From: Guyanagaster necrorhizus
Taxonomy: Eukaryota; Basidiomycota; Agaricomycetes; Agaricales; Physalacriaceae
Assembly (NCBI RefSeq): GCF_019112545.1
Contig: NW_025064935.1
Span: forward strand, 67,714-131,713
Length of the DNA: 64,000 nucleotides
Direction: 5' to 3'
Every line of letters begins with the position of its first letter. Position 1 is the first letter of the stretch. Below are positions 48,523-60,624 of the stretch, one piece after another. The notes beneath the pieces were generated by a model. It saw only the letters and a list, made by a program, of their open reading frames with translations. It was not told the origin of the DNA and made no database searches. A program made the position numbers and the translations under genes.

Positions 48523-50819
48523 CTAAGTCACCACTGCGTCAGCTTCACCCGCCATTTGCTTCGTGATAAGCTGCTTAACCTTTTTCAGCATGGTCGTTGC
48601 CCGAGCTACATCCTCGGAGTTGCTGGCTGCCACCGACGAGAGGTACTCCCGGGCCAAGTTCAGATCGCCATCCGGAACGAGCATCTGATACGCAGCAACT
48701 TCAATACAAGACTTGGCATATTCTGTAATGTCCCTCTCTAAACAAAAAGAAACTTCTTTGGTAATCCCCGAAGAATAGAAATCAGATGCACTCAACGTTC
48801 TGCTTGGCTGATCTCAATTATCCGGCGATGAAATGATGTTGCTTCCATGTCTTCGCCAAGTTTGTAGTATAGTCTCGCAAGGTTCAGCTTCACACTAATC
48901 TCACAGGGATTGGCCGAAATAAGAGATCGTTTATAGCATTCGATAGCTTGGCGGATCCTTAGACATTATCAGAACAGACGACGAACAAGGTACAACGGCC
49001 TATGATTTCTCACCGTCCAAGCACTTCGTAGCAATGGCCCGCTGCTTGCCACATACGCATATCGTAAGGTCTGTGTCCCCGCTTCAGTACTAGTCATTTG
49101 GGTGTTACAATTGACCCTACACAATTGATGTCGCATGCAAGAAATAATGCAGCGCGTTGTCGTGCATGCTCAACAGTTCGTACGCTTGCCCCAAGCCGTA
49201 CCATGCACGATGATCGTCTCTTCGGATATCTAATTGAAAAAATGGTAGTGCAGCTCCTCAAATAAGGGATTTACTTACTTAAAGTCCGGCGATACGCAGT
49301 GATGGCGGCCTGCGCGTTCTTCATCTCAATATATTCATGCCCCATGAGGGTGAGGGCAGTATCGTATGTTGGATCCAAATCAGCGGCGCGCTTGAAATAC
49401 TTGATAGCATCGATATGATACGAACGGACAGAGTAGTAGTTGCCTGGAACCATATGGTGAGAATCAGAATCAAGCGAAAAGATTTTCACCTACCAACGAA
49501 GCAAGCAACTTCTGGGCGGTCCTTGTTAAGGAGGAGGTACTCGCGACTAAGTCTCGAAAGTTTCCTTGTCCCTTCGTTCACGTGCAAGGCAAAAGAATAT
49601 ACGTCAACGTATTCAATATGCCAAGGATCCAGCTCCAGCATTCGCTCAAACTCCACGACGGCTGCACCCATATCTAAAGTCCGTACCGAGATCAATAGAG
49701 AGCGCCCTGCTAAGAGAGACGACCAACCGTGGCTATTGTACATGATACATCCCCGAAGACCGTAAAGAAAGTCATTCCTGGGGAAGCAATTGGGCTCCAA
49801 GAGCTTGGCTGCTAGAGTCATTTCATGATCCGATGCTAACTGCAAATCAGACATCGTTTTTATATGGAACATCTGGGTCAATGGGTGATTCTCAGGTACA
49901 GGGAGCAATTGGATGAGTGCTGACATCTAGTTCTTCAGTCAGTAATTAAAATGAAGCAACTGAGGGAAGCGCTACCTGTTCGCTGTCAGATACACAACTC
50001 CTCAATAATTCCCAAGCAGACCAATTCCACAGAAAGCCAGCTATGGATAAGATAGCACTTTCAGCAGCTTCCTCGCGTCGACCAAGATGTTTAAGGAATA
50101 GTCCCTTGCTAAAACCATGAATGACGGTCGGACGAAATTGGTTTCGACCTTACAGAAAGAGGAGCCAAGGATCTGCTGCATCACAGATAAGGCGAAGGAG
50201 TTCGCGTAGCTCGGTGGGGCCTGAACGCAGAGTTCAGCAAGCCCGTAATGTCCATATTGAATATGCTCACTGCTATTATGCTTCCCATTGGTTAGCAACA
50301 TTATTACGAGATTTCGTACTAGCTCACCGCAAATCTACTGTACACCTCCAAAAACCGTGCTTTCGAGCTCCGGCAATTCCTCAAGGCCGGAGCGATTCGA
50401 TTGTATTCTCTTGTGTCCATCCATGCACGTGCCATAGCAATTTCGTCCTCCTCAAGAGCTTCGAGTTGAAGCTCGTGCTGCAGCAACTCCGGCGGCAGGG
50501 ATCTGAGCGAAGCTGCATGAGGATGGCGAACCTGTGGTTTCATTGGAGGAGTTTCCATGAACGAGGTCTTCGCGTTGCCAGTGTTCTTCGCCGGCGTAGA
50601 TGTGGAGAAAGTCGTTTCTGTTATTGAGAGTCGTGCTTTCCGTTTCGCCTCTGGGATTGTCAGCAACAAATCCGCTGCCCTAGTAGCCGCATCAATGGAG
50701 CCGATGTGCTATACAAAGTGAACTCACCATTGAGCTGCCTTGCAAAGACCTCTTTCTGAGCATTCTTTAACTGCGGCGCGTATATCTGCTGCCATCGACG
50801 CGTCGACGTAGATTGTCAT
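48523..50819 (-). CDS. CDC23: APC8/CDC23, anaphase-promoting complex TPR subunit
   Basis: Scaffold subunit of the APC/C ubiquitin ligase. The ATG at 50819 gives MTIYVDASMAADIRAAVKEC, the usual short helix before the first TPR. Further exons carry LQHELQLEALEEDEIAMARA, FLNDFFP-type sequence around 49770, then EFERMLELDPWHIEYVDVYS. The diagnostic APC8 run is YYSVRSYHIDAIKYFKRAAD, LDPTYDTALTLMGHEYIEMK and NAQAAITAYRRTL, followed across introns by DYRAWYGLGQ-like and HYFLHA-like TPR sequence. The product ends LITKQMAGEADAVVT. Introns are numerous and short. Its 3' end lies 118 bp from the start of the GLTSCR1-like gene in tandem. Confidence 0.93.
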
Positions 50820-51360
50820 TTCTCGTGGCGTTGCTGGTCATGTACAACGAACAATTTCGGAATGTATTGCACAAGCTTAGGTAAACAGTAGCAAATTATT
50901 TATTTAAATAAACTAAAATTATTATGTTTGATAAACTAGCCTTCGACTATCGTTAATAATGGGAGGAAAGAAATTGAGTAGCTAATAGCATGTTATAATT
51001 TCAAAATATCAGAAAAACGAAGGAACAATGGGAGACCGACGTGAGTTGCTATCTTAGCTTGCGCAAAGATACCCGAGAGGCCATTTCAGACCGACAGGCC
51101 TTACAGGTCCCACCAGACCGATGCATTTTGCTGATGTGGGTACCATCCATGGTCATATATGGCGAGTCTCCCCTTTAATCTGCATTGACCCCAAATCCTG
51201 AGACGAATGAGAAGAGTGGTGCATGTGCGATTCAGTATCAACGTGCATAATCAGCAAACTCGTTGAATTGACATGGAATTCAGATATCTTTACAGTCGCA
51301 GGAGCGTATACAAGCGGATGCAGCACCACTGATCCCACTGAGGAAATTCAAGTTTTCCCC

Positions 51361-52607
51361 TCACAGAACTGAGGCGTCGCTGTCGGACAGGATTCTCGGG
51401 GTGAGAAAGATGGATAAAACATCGTAACGATTTGAGAAAAAGCTAACCAGCAAAGAAGTCAATAGAGCAGGAAATTCATATGGTGGGACGGTTATCCACA
51501 AGGCAAACATACTATGTACGAAAGGATACAGAAGACCCTTGTTTTCAATCATTCGATGAAGGGGGATCCTATCATGAGGGATAGGCGGTTCGGATGGTGT
51601 TGAGGTATTAGGAGCATTGACACTCAGCTGAGGTAGTGTCCTGGGGAAACATGAATAGTACATGGATGACATCCTCGACGTTGCCGTGACACGTCAGCTG
51701 CCATTGACTAGCAAGACTTTTCCCTTCTCAACCACGGGGTCGGGTGTCGCGGTCAGGGTGCATGTCAAGGCGGGAACAGAAGATTGCGAGGGCGGCAGAA
51801 GTCGGAGAGCCTATCAGATCGACAATGTGATATCAGCGAACCAATTTGGGATCATATGACATAAGGTGTTGCAGGTATCAATCCCAAGGGAAGCGACTTC
51901 GGACGTGGCATGACGTTCTGCAAGAAATCGCAGAAGATATAGAAAGGCAAGGATTGTTCTATGATATCTTATAGGTGTAAATCTGGTCTTTGAGAACAAG
52001 TTTGCATTCATGGACCGACATGGAGAAGGCAACGGGGGAAGGTGATCTGGATTTTTTTCAAGATGTCGGACGTAGTGTGACGACGATCCGAGCACCATAA
52101 GTGAGGTCTGAATCGACGCAGGCACTGCAAATAGAAAGACCAGTGTGTGGATGTATGTCTCCTAGGAAGCAATCTAATGCAAAAGTGACACTACAGGCAC
52201 TGCAGTGATGGCTGCATAGACACTCTGGGGCTATTTGGAGACCTTCTGGAGTATATCTTGAAGCTCAAAGCTGATTGGTCAATCAGGATGTACTCTAGAT
52301 ATACCCCAGGAGACCACACCAAACTGATGTTCTCATCACCACAGTGAGGCTTGTAGAGCTTTTAATTTCCAGTTCAATGGAGTGCCAGTTGTAGCAGAGG
52401 TGATAGTGTTACATTCGATGGCGGCAAGTTCGAGAACGAGGGCGTTGAATTCGCGCGTTTTTCTAGGACTCCCATTGTCATTGTCTAGTGATTCGCCGGG
52501 GTCCGTTGAGGACATGGCTGACCCAGATTTTGCGCATCTGAAGTCCATCCGGAGCGGCGCTGTATGAAATAGACGGCATAACGAGTTACGAATCACATCG
52601 GACCTAT
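51361..52607 (-). CDS. Candidate hypothetical gene, weakly supported
   Basis: An ATG-started frame (52607-52336: MDRSDVIRNSLCRLFH, an internal MDFRCAKSG, then FNALVLELAAIEC) is followed, past a possible long intron, by a frame at about 52125-51814 (ILAFLYLLRFLAERH, then CNTLCHMIPNW) and another at 51672-51361 (LLYPFVHSMFALWITVPPYE). A good acceptor (CTATTTGCAG near 52128) precedes the second block. The first intron would be over 200 nt, unlike all others here. I recognise no family. It may be a lineage-specific or decaying gene, or chance frames. Confidence 0.25.
52243..52312. repeat. Imperfect inverted repeat with nested palindrome
   Basis: Arms 52243-52258 and 52297-52312 are reverse complements at 14 of 16 positions. 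Between them lies a perfect palindrome CTGATTG-GT-CAATCAG (52271-52286). The whole could form a cruciform or an RNA hairpin. Confidence 0.6.
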
Positions 52608-53534
52608 CCATCCTCCATGGGGTCCAGGTACGAGGTCCAAAAAACAGCAGGTTCGAACGACTCGGACATTGTCTCGATCCGTGACGATAATCAGATCAAA
52701 GCAAGGCTTCAACTACTGCAAAGTGAGAAGCTTTCCGGCGGAAGTACTATTGACCGAACGTACGAATGGCCACTGAGATTCCGGGAGAGCGAGAGTCCCT
52801 TGGGTCCTTGATCCAAACGGCCCTCGTCGGACACGGTATAATTTGGCAACTCGCACATCAACTGAAGGGTGACCAGCAACACGCCTCGTAATGGGCAAAG
52901 ACGAGACGTCAACCGAGGGGAGAACAATATTCCGCGAGTTTTTTTGGGCGATGTTACGAGCGACAGAAGTGTTAGACGAACAAACCCATGTAGAAAATGT
53001 TCCTGCCCACATGAAGTTTTTGTGAGGCCGTGATCGGCCAACAGGTTGAGGCAGATAATGGAAGAAGCTCTCAGACTCAGGCAGGCAACCAGGCAGGTAC
53101 TGAAACTTGAGGAATATCCTTGAACGATAACAAGTAACACTAAGACAGACGGTCGGTCTTGTAGGGGGACGATATATGTTCGATAGGAAGGAAGGAAGAA
53201 GAAAGTCTTATTAACCGACGTGGTTCAAATGCACACATACACTAGCTACAGTACACAGCATGCTACGGTATCGAACCAATCCGCCCGTCATGAGTATTCC
53301 CTCACGGCCTCGGCAGTGAGGTGGAATGAAAAATGTTTTATGACGCCGTGAATAGACAATGGCAATATTCCCGCAAGTCAATAAGAGGTTTTTGAGCTTC
53401 GTACTGTAAGGTCCCGCCTCCTCGTCACCTTGTCGAGTTTTGATGATGGGACTCGGAGCCTTTTCGTCCCCTGACCGCATTTCTTTGTTTGTACTTACCG
53501 TGCTCTCTTCGGCCAGGCCCACCTGCTGCTTTCC

Positions 53535-54467
53535 ATGGCCTTCAGTCTTTCTGTCCTCGCCATTTTTTGGCTTTTGTGCGTAGCATGCATTTTACGCATT
53601 TTTTCCTTGTTGCCTGCCCAGAAATCCTCTGGTAGAGTACGGGTGTCGAATAATACCTCTACTACCCGGAAGCTTGCCGTCTTTTTAGGATCAGGTGAAC
53701 CTTAACTTTGTGCCATGAGGAGAATCACTGACACGTCTTCGCGCAGGTGGCCATACCAGCGAAGCCATAGCCCTTCTCTCTTCCTTGGACTTCACTCGGT
53801 TTTCTCCACGGATATACATAGTTAGTGATGGCGACAACTTGAGTGCCCAGAAGGCGAGAGACCTTGAATCCAAGAAATGTGCTTCTTCATCAGGGAACAA
53901 CGTGCGACATCTGTTCTAGTCATACAAGTGCCGACTTTTGACTTTTCTTCCCCGTTACTCTGCACTCTGTGACCGTTCTTAAGTTCGCCGTTTTGACAAT
54001 CCCGCGTGCCCGACGTGTCCACCAATCTCTTTTTTCCATCCCCCTGACAGCATTTTGGTCTCTATCAAGATGCATGCAACTCGTAACTTTGTCCCCTCTT
54101 TTGTCTTCATCATCTTCTCAGCCATTCGCCGATGTTCTGATCCTTAATGGCCCTGGTACTTGTCTCTCCCTCTGTATCGCTGTCTATGTCAGCAAAGTAA
54201 GTTAATCTCCCCCTTGACTCTTCCCTTTGCTCAGTCTCTCCACAGTTCATCGGGTGTCCAGCTCCCAGGCTTATCTACGTGGAGTCGTTTGCACGAGTTC
54301 GTTCCTTATCCTTGTCGGGCAAGTTGCTTCGCCCCTTGGTAGACAGGTGTCGTGTTGCTGTTCGTATTGACCCTGTCTCGCCTTACCCGTCTCCTAGATT
54401 TGTTGTACAATGGCCACAACCCTTGGCGGATGGAGGTCGGGGGGATTCCTTTGGTTGGCTTGTCTAG
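53535..54467 (+). CDS. ALG14: ALG14, UDP-GlcNAc transferase membrane anchor subunit
   Basis: ALG14 anchors the catalytic ALG13 to the ER face; together they add the second GlcNAc to dolichol-PP-GlcNAc in N-glycan synthesis. The start MAFSLSVLAIFWLLCVACIL is the N-terminal membrane helix. After the first intron (53695-53746) the sequence GSGGHTSEAIALLSSLD is the nucleotide-sugar loop. It is followed by YIVSDGDNLSAQKARDLE, IPRARRVHQSLFSIPLT, DVLILNGPGTCLSLCIAVYV, RLIYVESFARVRSLSLSGKL and LLRPLVDRFVVQWPQ, all in family order. The product ends DSFGWLV at 54467. Introns lie after SGNN, after YVSK and inside VDRF. The 3' end is 188 bp from convergent U2AF35. Confidence 0.94.
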
Positions 54468-54655
54468 TATGGGTAGTTCGGAGAAACTTCCAGGGCCAAA
54501 TCTCTTAATCTCGATGTTCAATCACGGAGGAATAGATACATGCCCCCACTGGGCCGGAAGGACATATCACCCCAACTTTCACTTGCGGGTAAAAAATGTA
54601 TAATATGCTTTGAAATAGATACATTACGCTAACAAGCAAGACGAGAGATTCGGGT

Positions 54656-55536
54656 TCATTTTCTCGTCCATCTATCTTCCCCTCCGTTCCTTGTCGGACT
54701 CGCACTTCTGCCGCGACCGCCCTCACGTCTTCGGTTGCTGGGCTCCCACCCTCCCGCACTCTCGGTTTTTGGTGGGTGCAACCTTCTTTCCAATCGCTGG
54801 CCCGCCCGCAAACTGGACACCAGCTCTTTCGAAGCTAGCCGCAAGTGCATGAAATTGCAGAAGCCTCCACGATTGCATTCTCCGTTCTCATTTTGACGAC
54901 AACAGGCTTCGCGGAAATCTGTAACTGGCGACAACTCCGCATACAGCGGTCGTCCTATACAAGTCATAATCGTGTCGACGCAACATCATCAAATTACTCA
55001 CCTGCATACCAACGGTCATTCAGATTATCAACAGCCGCCTGTGCCTCGGTCTCCCATTCGAACCGAGCGTAGACATTGCCAATAAGATGATCGCCTACGT
55101 TGTCGCATACCTGTACGTCGGTTAGCACCATGGCAATCAAAAAGTGATATCTGGCCTCACGTGTAACTCCAGGAGATGTCCAAACTTTGACAGTTCGCAG
55201 TACAGATCTTCATAGACGGCATCAAAGCCCTCCTGAAGCTCCTTCTCCGTCAGTTTGCAAACGGGGTCATGAGCAGGGTTGTGGTAGACGTTGGGGAGGA
55301 GAATCGTTTGAGAAAACGGTGGCCGAATATGCTTCCTCGAGCACCTATCGCCGTGTCGGCAGGCACCTATCTTCAAAGGGGATTAAAAACAGCGATAAAG
55401 AAAAAGTGAAGGGCGCACTTTGTAGTAGAAAGAGCAGTTAACACGGTCCTGCTCTGTTCCAAAGATATTTGCCTGGAAGAATATCAGAAGATAAACGATG
55501 TACAGGTACCACAGGACTTACGAGATGAGACGCCAT
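54656..55536 (-). CDS. U2AF1: U2AF35/U2AF1, splicing factor small subunit
   Basis: Recognises the AG of the 3' splice site as a heterodimer with U2AF65. Exon 1 (55536-55522) encodes MASHL. It is followed by ANIFGTEQDRVNCSFYYK, then IGACRHGDRCSRKH (first CCCH zinc finger) and RPPFSQTILLPNVYHNP. The U2AF-homology RRM runs through EGFDAVYEDLYCELSKFGHL, GNVYARFEWETEAQAAVDNL and RWYAGRPLYAELSPV. The second zinc finger is CRQNENGECNRGGFCNFMHL. The C-terminus is short, with Arg and RS-like character (NRRREGGRGRSASPTRNG), ending DRWTRK. Four introns were placed in phase up to the second zinc finger. The residues matching human Ser34 and Gln157 are kept. Confidence 0.95.
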
Positions 55537-57219
55537 TTTGTTCAACGACGGAGTAAAGGGTCAAGCAGCAACTAGTGTTGCTTAGTTGGTGCTGGCCGAA
55601 TGACTAAGCTAGCGGAGTTTCGATCTTTCCAGAACACGATCTGTTCAAAAATGGACATTTTTGCCGTTTTGCACACTAAAACGCGAGAAACTTGTCAGTA
55701 CTACGTGTGTTCATTCTATTACGGCTACTAATCAGAACAGGTATGCAGGATATATATTGTGACATTATTTTATCCCCTCCGTGTCCCACTGTGATGCGTA
55801 ATACGTCGTACTTTTCGATCAACCGTGGATCAACTCAGTACTTTTCAAGTTGCTCATTGATCAAAGAAATGGAAATTACAATGGGTCGTATCTTCATGTT
55901 CACATCATCTTCTGATAGTCTGATGACCTTTGCTTTCGTTCCTCAGGCTGGGAACTTGAACGGTCACCGGTGAGTGGGCGAGACTTCAAATTGAACTTTC
56001 CAAGTTTTCATGAGGTGGATGACAATACTCGGGTCACCGAGGGCTCTTTACCCCTACATCCGGCATCTTTCTGGGCAACAAGAACCGGTACCATCTCATC
56101 AGGTCTCATCTACTGCTGCGGTTACTGGTAGCGGTTGAAAGCTCAGGACTCGTAACCGGCTCAGGCGTCAGGTCCGAGTCATTCATTTGTCCTTCAGACA
56201 CTGGCTGAAGCATTGCCTCCGATGTGAGACATCTTGTCTCACTCACTCACCATGCCCGTCTGTGACCTGGCGGTAATTTCGAAAATATAGATTCGACAAA
56301 AGAATATAAAGCTTCCATTCCACTGTTCTGCAAAGTACCGTAATTTGTTGCATGCCAGGCACATAGAGTTGGACCACCACCTGCCATTCAAAGCTTGGCT
56401 CCTTCGACTCGCTACCTTGGGCCGTAGTAGAAGCGGCGACGTTCCCGTGTATTTTGGTCGGTGCCTTGCTTGGTTCGCCCTTGGAGCATCATAACTGATG
56501 TTCGATCTTGAACCTGCAGCTGTTCATGTCACAATTCGCTCCGAGGCAGTGCTTGGATATATCAATGGAACTTCTTCAACTTGACCTTCCCGTTTGGGAG
56601 GCAAGTTGTTCCCTCCGAGGCAGTGCTTGGATATTTTAATGGAACTTCTTCAGCTTGACTTTCCCATTTACCGTCCGACTGGTTTCGTCTTGATCCTGAG
56701 ATACACGTTATTCCATTGAAACATTAAACCATCAGTCCCAACTTCCATCCGACACTCCAACATTGCCATGGGAGAACTGCTCAGGTTGGGGAATAATGTT
56801 ATGTGGGAATGACATTTCTTCTACTCATGAGAACTTTGATGGGACAGGCCCTTGAGCCCAGCCGCATCCCCTTCTCACCGCACCGTCCATACTTCAACGC
56901 AAATCTAGACGCCACACCGTTTCCATCAAGCTGCCAAGGATGAACTTAAGTCGGTCAAGCGTACATCCGACGTTCGATCGTGGCATTTATCTGCCTTGAT
57001 GATCCGATGCTTCAAGGTCGCTGAGTCTATCCACAACATTTTGTGTGTCAACTACATGGGCGCCATCGAGCGCTGGATTAAGTTATGAAAAAGTTACTTG
57101 TACATGTATTGTATAAATAGAAGGAAAAAAGGAAAGTATAACAATAATATCCGGTATTTGCAAACACCGAGACTCGATGCTATCGACTGGGGCGCAATTC
57201 TGATAGTCCGGGGCTCTCG
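55537..57219. other. Intergenic region with a tandem duplication
   Basis: 1.7 kb between the U2AF35 start and the end of the short zinc-cluster gene. It contains two copies of a 57-bp unit (56539-56669) and otherwise no coding frame with support. Confidence 0.5.
56539..56669. repeat. Two tandem copies of a 57-bp unit, 74-bp period
   Basis: Copy 1 is 56539-56595 and copy 2 is 56613-56669; both start CTCCGAGGCAGTGCTTGGAT. They differ at 5 of 57 positions, and four of the five differences are transitions. A local duplication with some decay. Confidence 0.85.
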
Positions 57220-58629
57220 TCACCTACGGGGTTCCCAGTTCATCATTGGATCATCGGCAGCCATGTGCATGTCGGAAACAAAGCTATCCCAAGGGCGGAT
57301 GCCATGCAATGCTAATGGAGTAATGGCATCGGGAGGTATCGCGGTCTGTACAGCTATTGGATCATAGATGTTCGTATGGGTACCGAAAGGATGCCGTAGC
57401 TGATCACAGTCATTCAAAACTGTCTCTGTATCATCGGGCGGGCAATTGACATCACCCAAGGATGTCCTATCCAAGATATGTCAGCAAAGGGGAACATAGG
57501 GAAGGGGAAAACAACCTACGAAGCATGAGTATCCAGCTCCGAGACTCGTCTCTGGAGTGAACAGCTCGAGCCAGAATGATGTCGAGGTGATCTTGCAAGC
57601 ACATCCGCGGCTTTCCGAAGCCTCAGTGATAACTCCAAGAGCGCACGATAGTTTGCGGCTTCATGTAAACAGCCGCAGTGACCGTTGTTAGTCTTTGGAA
57701 GGTCACAAAGATTACGTCTCGCCATTGAATGATCCGAAGGTATCATGTCTGGATAGGACATAAACATGGACACCAGATCCAGTCCGTCAGATGTCGATCC
57801 GACAGCGACTGGTGAGCAGGAAAACTCATCTACAGGAGTGGCGGTGGGTGAAGGGGTGCTAACGGGAGAGGCACTGAAACACGACGAAGACTGAGAGGAT
57901 GGACTGCTATCAATACGCAGGCTGTTTGGAGGATATGTCGGTGACGTAGGTGAAGGCAACGTTTGCGGATTTGGATGTTTCACGGGCGCAGAAGATGAAG
58001 GCCTAGTGGAATCCGGAGCGGCGGAAACGTGAATAACTGGATTCTGAGACGAGCTTTTAGCTTCGGGAGCCATTTGTTGGCAGCCTGGTTGCAACCATCG
58101 GGGATGCGGTTTGTTCTTCAGCTATATACATTTATTAATCAACGATGAATCCGAAAAGTTGTGCGCAGTCATTCACCTCACGTATAACACCTTCGAGCTC
58201 GGCGACTCGTTTTAATAGACGCAAGCTCTCATCCTGGGTATCGGACCGTTGATTGGGATCATCAACTTCATATACACATAGACCGGTCTTAACCATAGTG
58301 ATCAGTGACGAATGAAACTGGTCCAGGATAGCAACCTACTAGACCAAGTTGTGTACAGCGAGCACAAGCAGGACGCTTCCGATCACACTGCCCGAATATT
58401 AGTTTGTTCACGCAGCAGTGCAAGGAAAAAGTACGTACCATTCGCTTTGATGTATGACAGTTGAGACATGATTGAGTGGTGCGGTTCCGACGCCTTTATA
58501 ATAATACCAGTTAGCTTCGTCGACTCACGGCGTAAGAAGGGTAGAATACCTTTTGCGGTGATCGACATCTGAGTCCGGCTTGCAATCGGATACGGCTCTC
58601 TTTTTGCGAGGCTGAGTTTCTATGGGCAT
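57220..58629 (-). CDS. Zn2Cys6 transcription factor, short type
   Basis: The ATG at 58629 gives MPIETQPRKKRAVSDCKPDS. The next exons assemble NRTTQSCLNCHTSKRMCD, RKRPACARCTQLGL and TGLCVYEVDDPNQRSDTQ: six Cys in a CX2CX6CX6CX2CX8C zinc cluster with basic flanks. A short leucine-rich coil (SLRLLKRVAELEGVIRE) follows. There is no fungal_trans domain; instead a Pro/Ser-rich stretch leads to a compact C-terminal segment (NGHCGCLHEAANYRALLELS, LRLRKAADVLARS, SLQRRVSELDTHAS) that recurs in basidiomycete proteins of this kind. The last intron joins THAS to TSLGDVNCPPDD, ending MMNWEPRR. Probably a nuclear DNA-binding regulator; target unknown. Confidence 0.87.
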
Positions 58630-60624
58630 AGTGTACGTGTGTACAGTAGAGTAGACCTGAACGAGTCGTTGAAACCAAGAAATTGGGTGGACCTTTTGTA
58701 GCAATCGTTTTTCTTGGCGCTTCCTATCACCTAATGTGCAGATTAATCGACGTCAGTTTCTGGTCATCAAAGCATCAACAAAAATACCTAAAAGCGGTAT
58801 TTCAGGACGCAGAACCATGGTGATATCGGGGTAGACAAGGATCATGAAACGGGCCGATATCGTTTGGACGTGAGAACATTCACGACAATGACAGCGGTCG
58901 AGCGGGTCTGTTAACGTTTTCGTATAACGGGTGGGGCCAACATATCAAGCCGGTTTAGAGTAATCGGACAACCGGAAGGATGGGGAATCCCTGAGGGCAT
59001 GATTCGAGATGCTGACCGAAGTGAGTGAGATACTCAAGCCGCCGTAACATTTTATCTATATCGGTGTGCGATGTGTTGATCTACCGCTGAAGCTATCGCT
59101 TATGAATGTGCGAATAAGCACTTCTCTGTAGAAAAAAAGCCGATGTATACGCGCGCATTTTACCTTCTGTTGCACTACAGTCACCATTGATTCCTCGGAA
59201 TCGGTGGAATATCGACGCCTAGAAGCCAACCCTAGATCTCGATGAACTAATGCCAAGATGTTCGGTCAGAGGCCGATTGGCGCGAATGAAACGAAGGCGG
59301 GATTCCATAAGATGACACGGAAAATCGTACCGTGTGAGCCGCGCGTTAACGTGGATGAAAAAAATGTTTGACCGGACATGTGGGATTGTCATCATCATCT
59401 TTCACGCCGGACTTTCAGGAGGTAACACTCACCGAATAGGTGTGGCTGCGAACCATCAAATCAGGGTAATAATAGCTCAGTATACTTCAAATCGTCATAT
59501 CCAAACATCACAGGACGTCGAGGTTTTTTTTAAGTTTTAATTATGCTCCATCCTTTTATGGGCGCATCCTCGATTGACGCTGAAGTAACAAACCGGCTTT
59601 CATTTGGAGCATTGAGGGGGGAGTGAAGGTTTTGTTTGGCCACTGGGGGCACTGCTTATCGCCGGCTTTGAACACCGATCTAAGGGGAATCCCCCACCTG
59701 TGGATATGGCGTGGGCTCGACATTATGCCAAGACAACTTGAAGAAGTTCTGAGATCCCCTTGTCCTGTTTCTTGTTTGTTTCTATCCTTTGTTCTCAGAT
59801 AATACAAGCTAAAAAACCACTTACGTCCGACGATATGTCCCAAGATAAAGTCCCTACGGGGAGTACCATGTGCTGTGGTATCAAAGGAGGGTCGGAACCA
59901 CGGGCAAGGTAAAACAATCTCTTGGCAAAGGAAGACGCTGGCAGTATACCAGGTGAAAACGATTGACAACGATCTTTAAGAATCAGAACGGCCCACCCAG
60001 TAAATCGGCATGCGATACTACGTCACATGGGAGCGTCCTCCGTTCACGGAGCCCCAAAAAGTCGTCGGCGTGTTCGTTTCGATGAAGCTGACACACATCA
60101 GCCGCTAGGTGGTCAAAGGTGTACCTGCACTATGGATAGAGTTAAGGAACACAGACCTTTGCTCCTTCAGGTCCCGCAATATACCTGAGGCCTGAAGCCT
60201 TGAAGGCCTGGATATGGCGGTCATGAATTGCCGGGTTAACTTGAAAGGATGAAAGCAAACAAACGTGAATACCAGAATTGAATTTCGCACGGTTTCATGG
60301 CCTGTTTTTGATTCTTACAGCGCAGGGAAGGACTGCTTGTGGTAAGACCAAGAATCCGGGTCTATGCACCCGCTAGGGCTGACAAGGCCTGCAACGAAAT
60401 GTCACTGGCACACCATAAACATGGAACATTTCTGACGAGAGTCAATTCTTGGCCCTCGGAATGACGTTTCATCTAACATGATTATCAGTGGTGTTTTAGT
60501 GTCAAGGCTTACAGCACGGGAGGTTACACTTCACCGATTCTGGCATTCCAAAAGTTATGATTATATATTAGAATTGTGCTGCTCGCAAATGGCGAATTAC
60601 AGAGATAACCATACACTGATATAA
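58630..60624. other. 2 kb gene-poor region
   Basis: Mixed-composition DNA between the zinc-cluster gene start and the carrier-like gene end. The minus-strand frame at 59556-59969 is the longest, but it lacks clear splice sites and recognisable motifs. No repeats or RNA genes were seen. Confidence 0.45.

Larger units (their letters stand above)
50820..53534. other. Gene-poor 2.7 kb region
   Basis: It starts with an AT-rich stretch (50880-51050) upstream of APC8. It contains a weak minus-strand gene candidate (51361-52607) and an imperfect inverted repeat near 52.28 kb. The rest has only short frames. A minus-strand frame at 53211-53522 has no ATG and no convincing exon structure. Confidence 0.5.

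Noticed and set aside
52645..52670. GGTTCGAA-like string that could be a tRNA T-loop
   Set aside because: No matching acceptor stem, D-arm or anticodon arm could be folded around it.
53211..53537. Minus-strand frame starting at the same CCATGG as ALG14, suggesting overlapping start codons
   Set aside because: CCATGG is its own reverse complement, so an antisense ATG is automatic. That frame stops after 13 codons and the longer frame below it has no ATG.
55692..55973. Plus-strand 93-codon frame upstream of U2AF35
   Set aside because: Biased, low-complexity composition without motifs; probably promoter sequence.
59556..59969. 138-codon minus-strand frame
   Set aside because: No motif, no splice-site support and the composition looks random; in a 2 kb non-coding stretch one frame of this size is expected.
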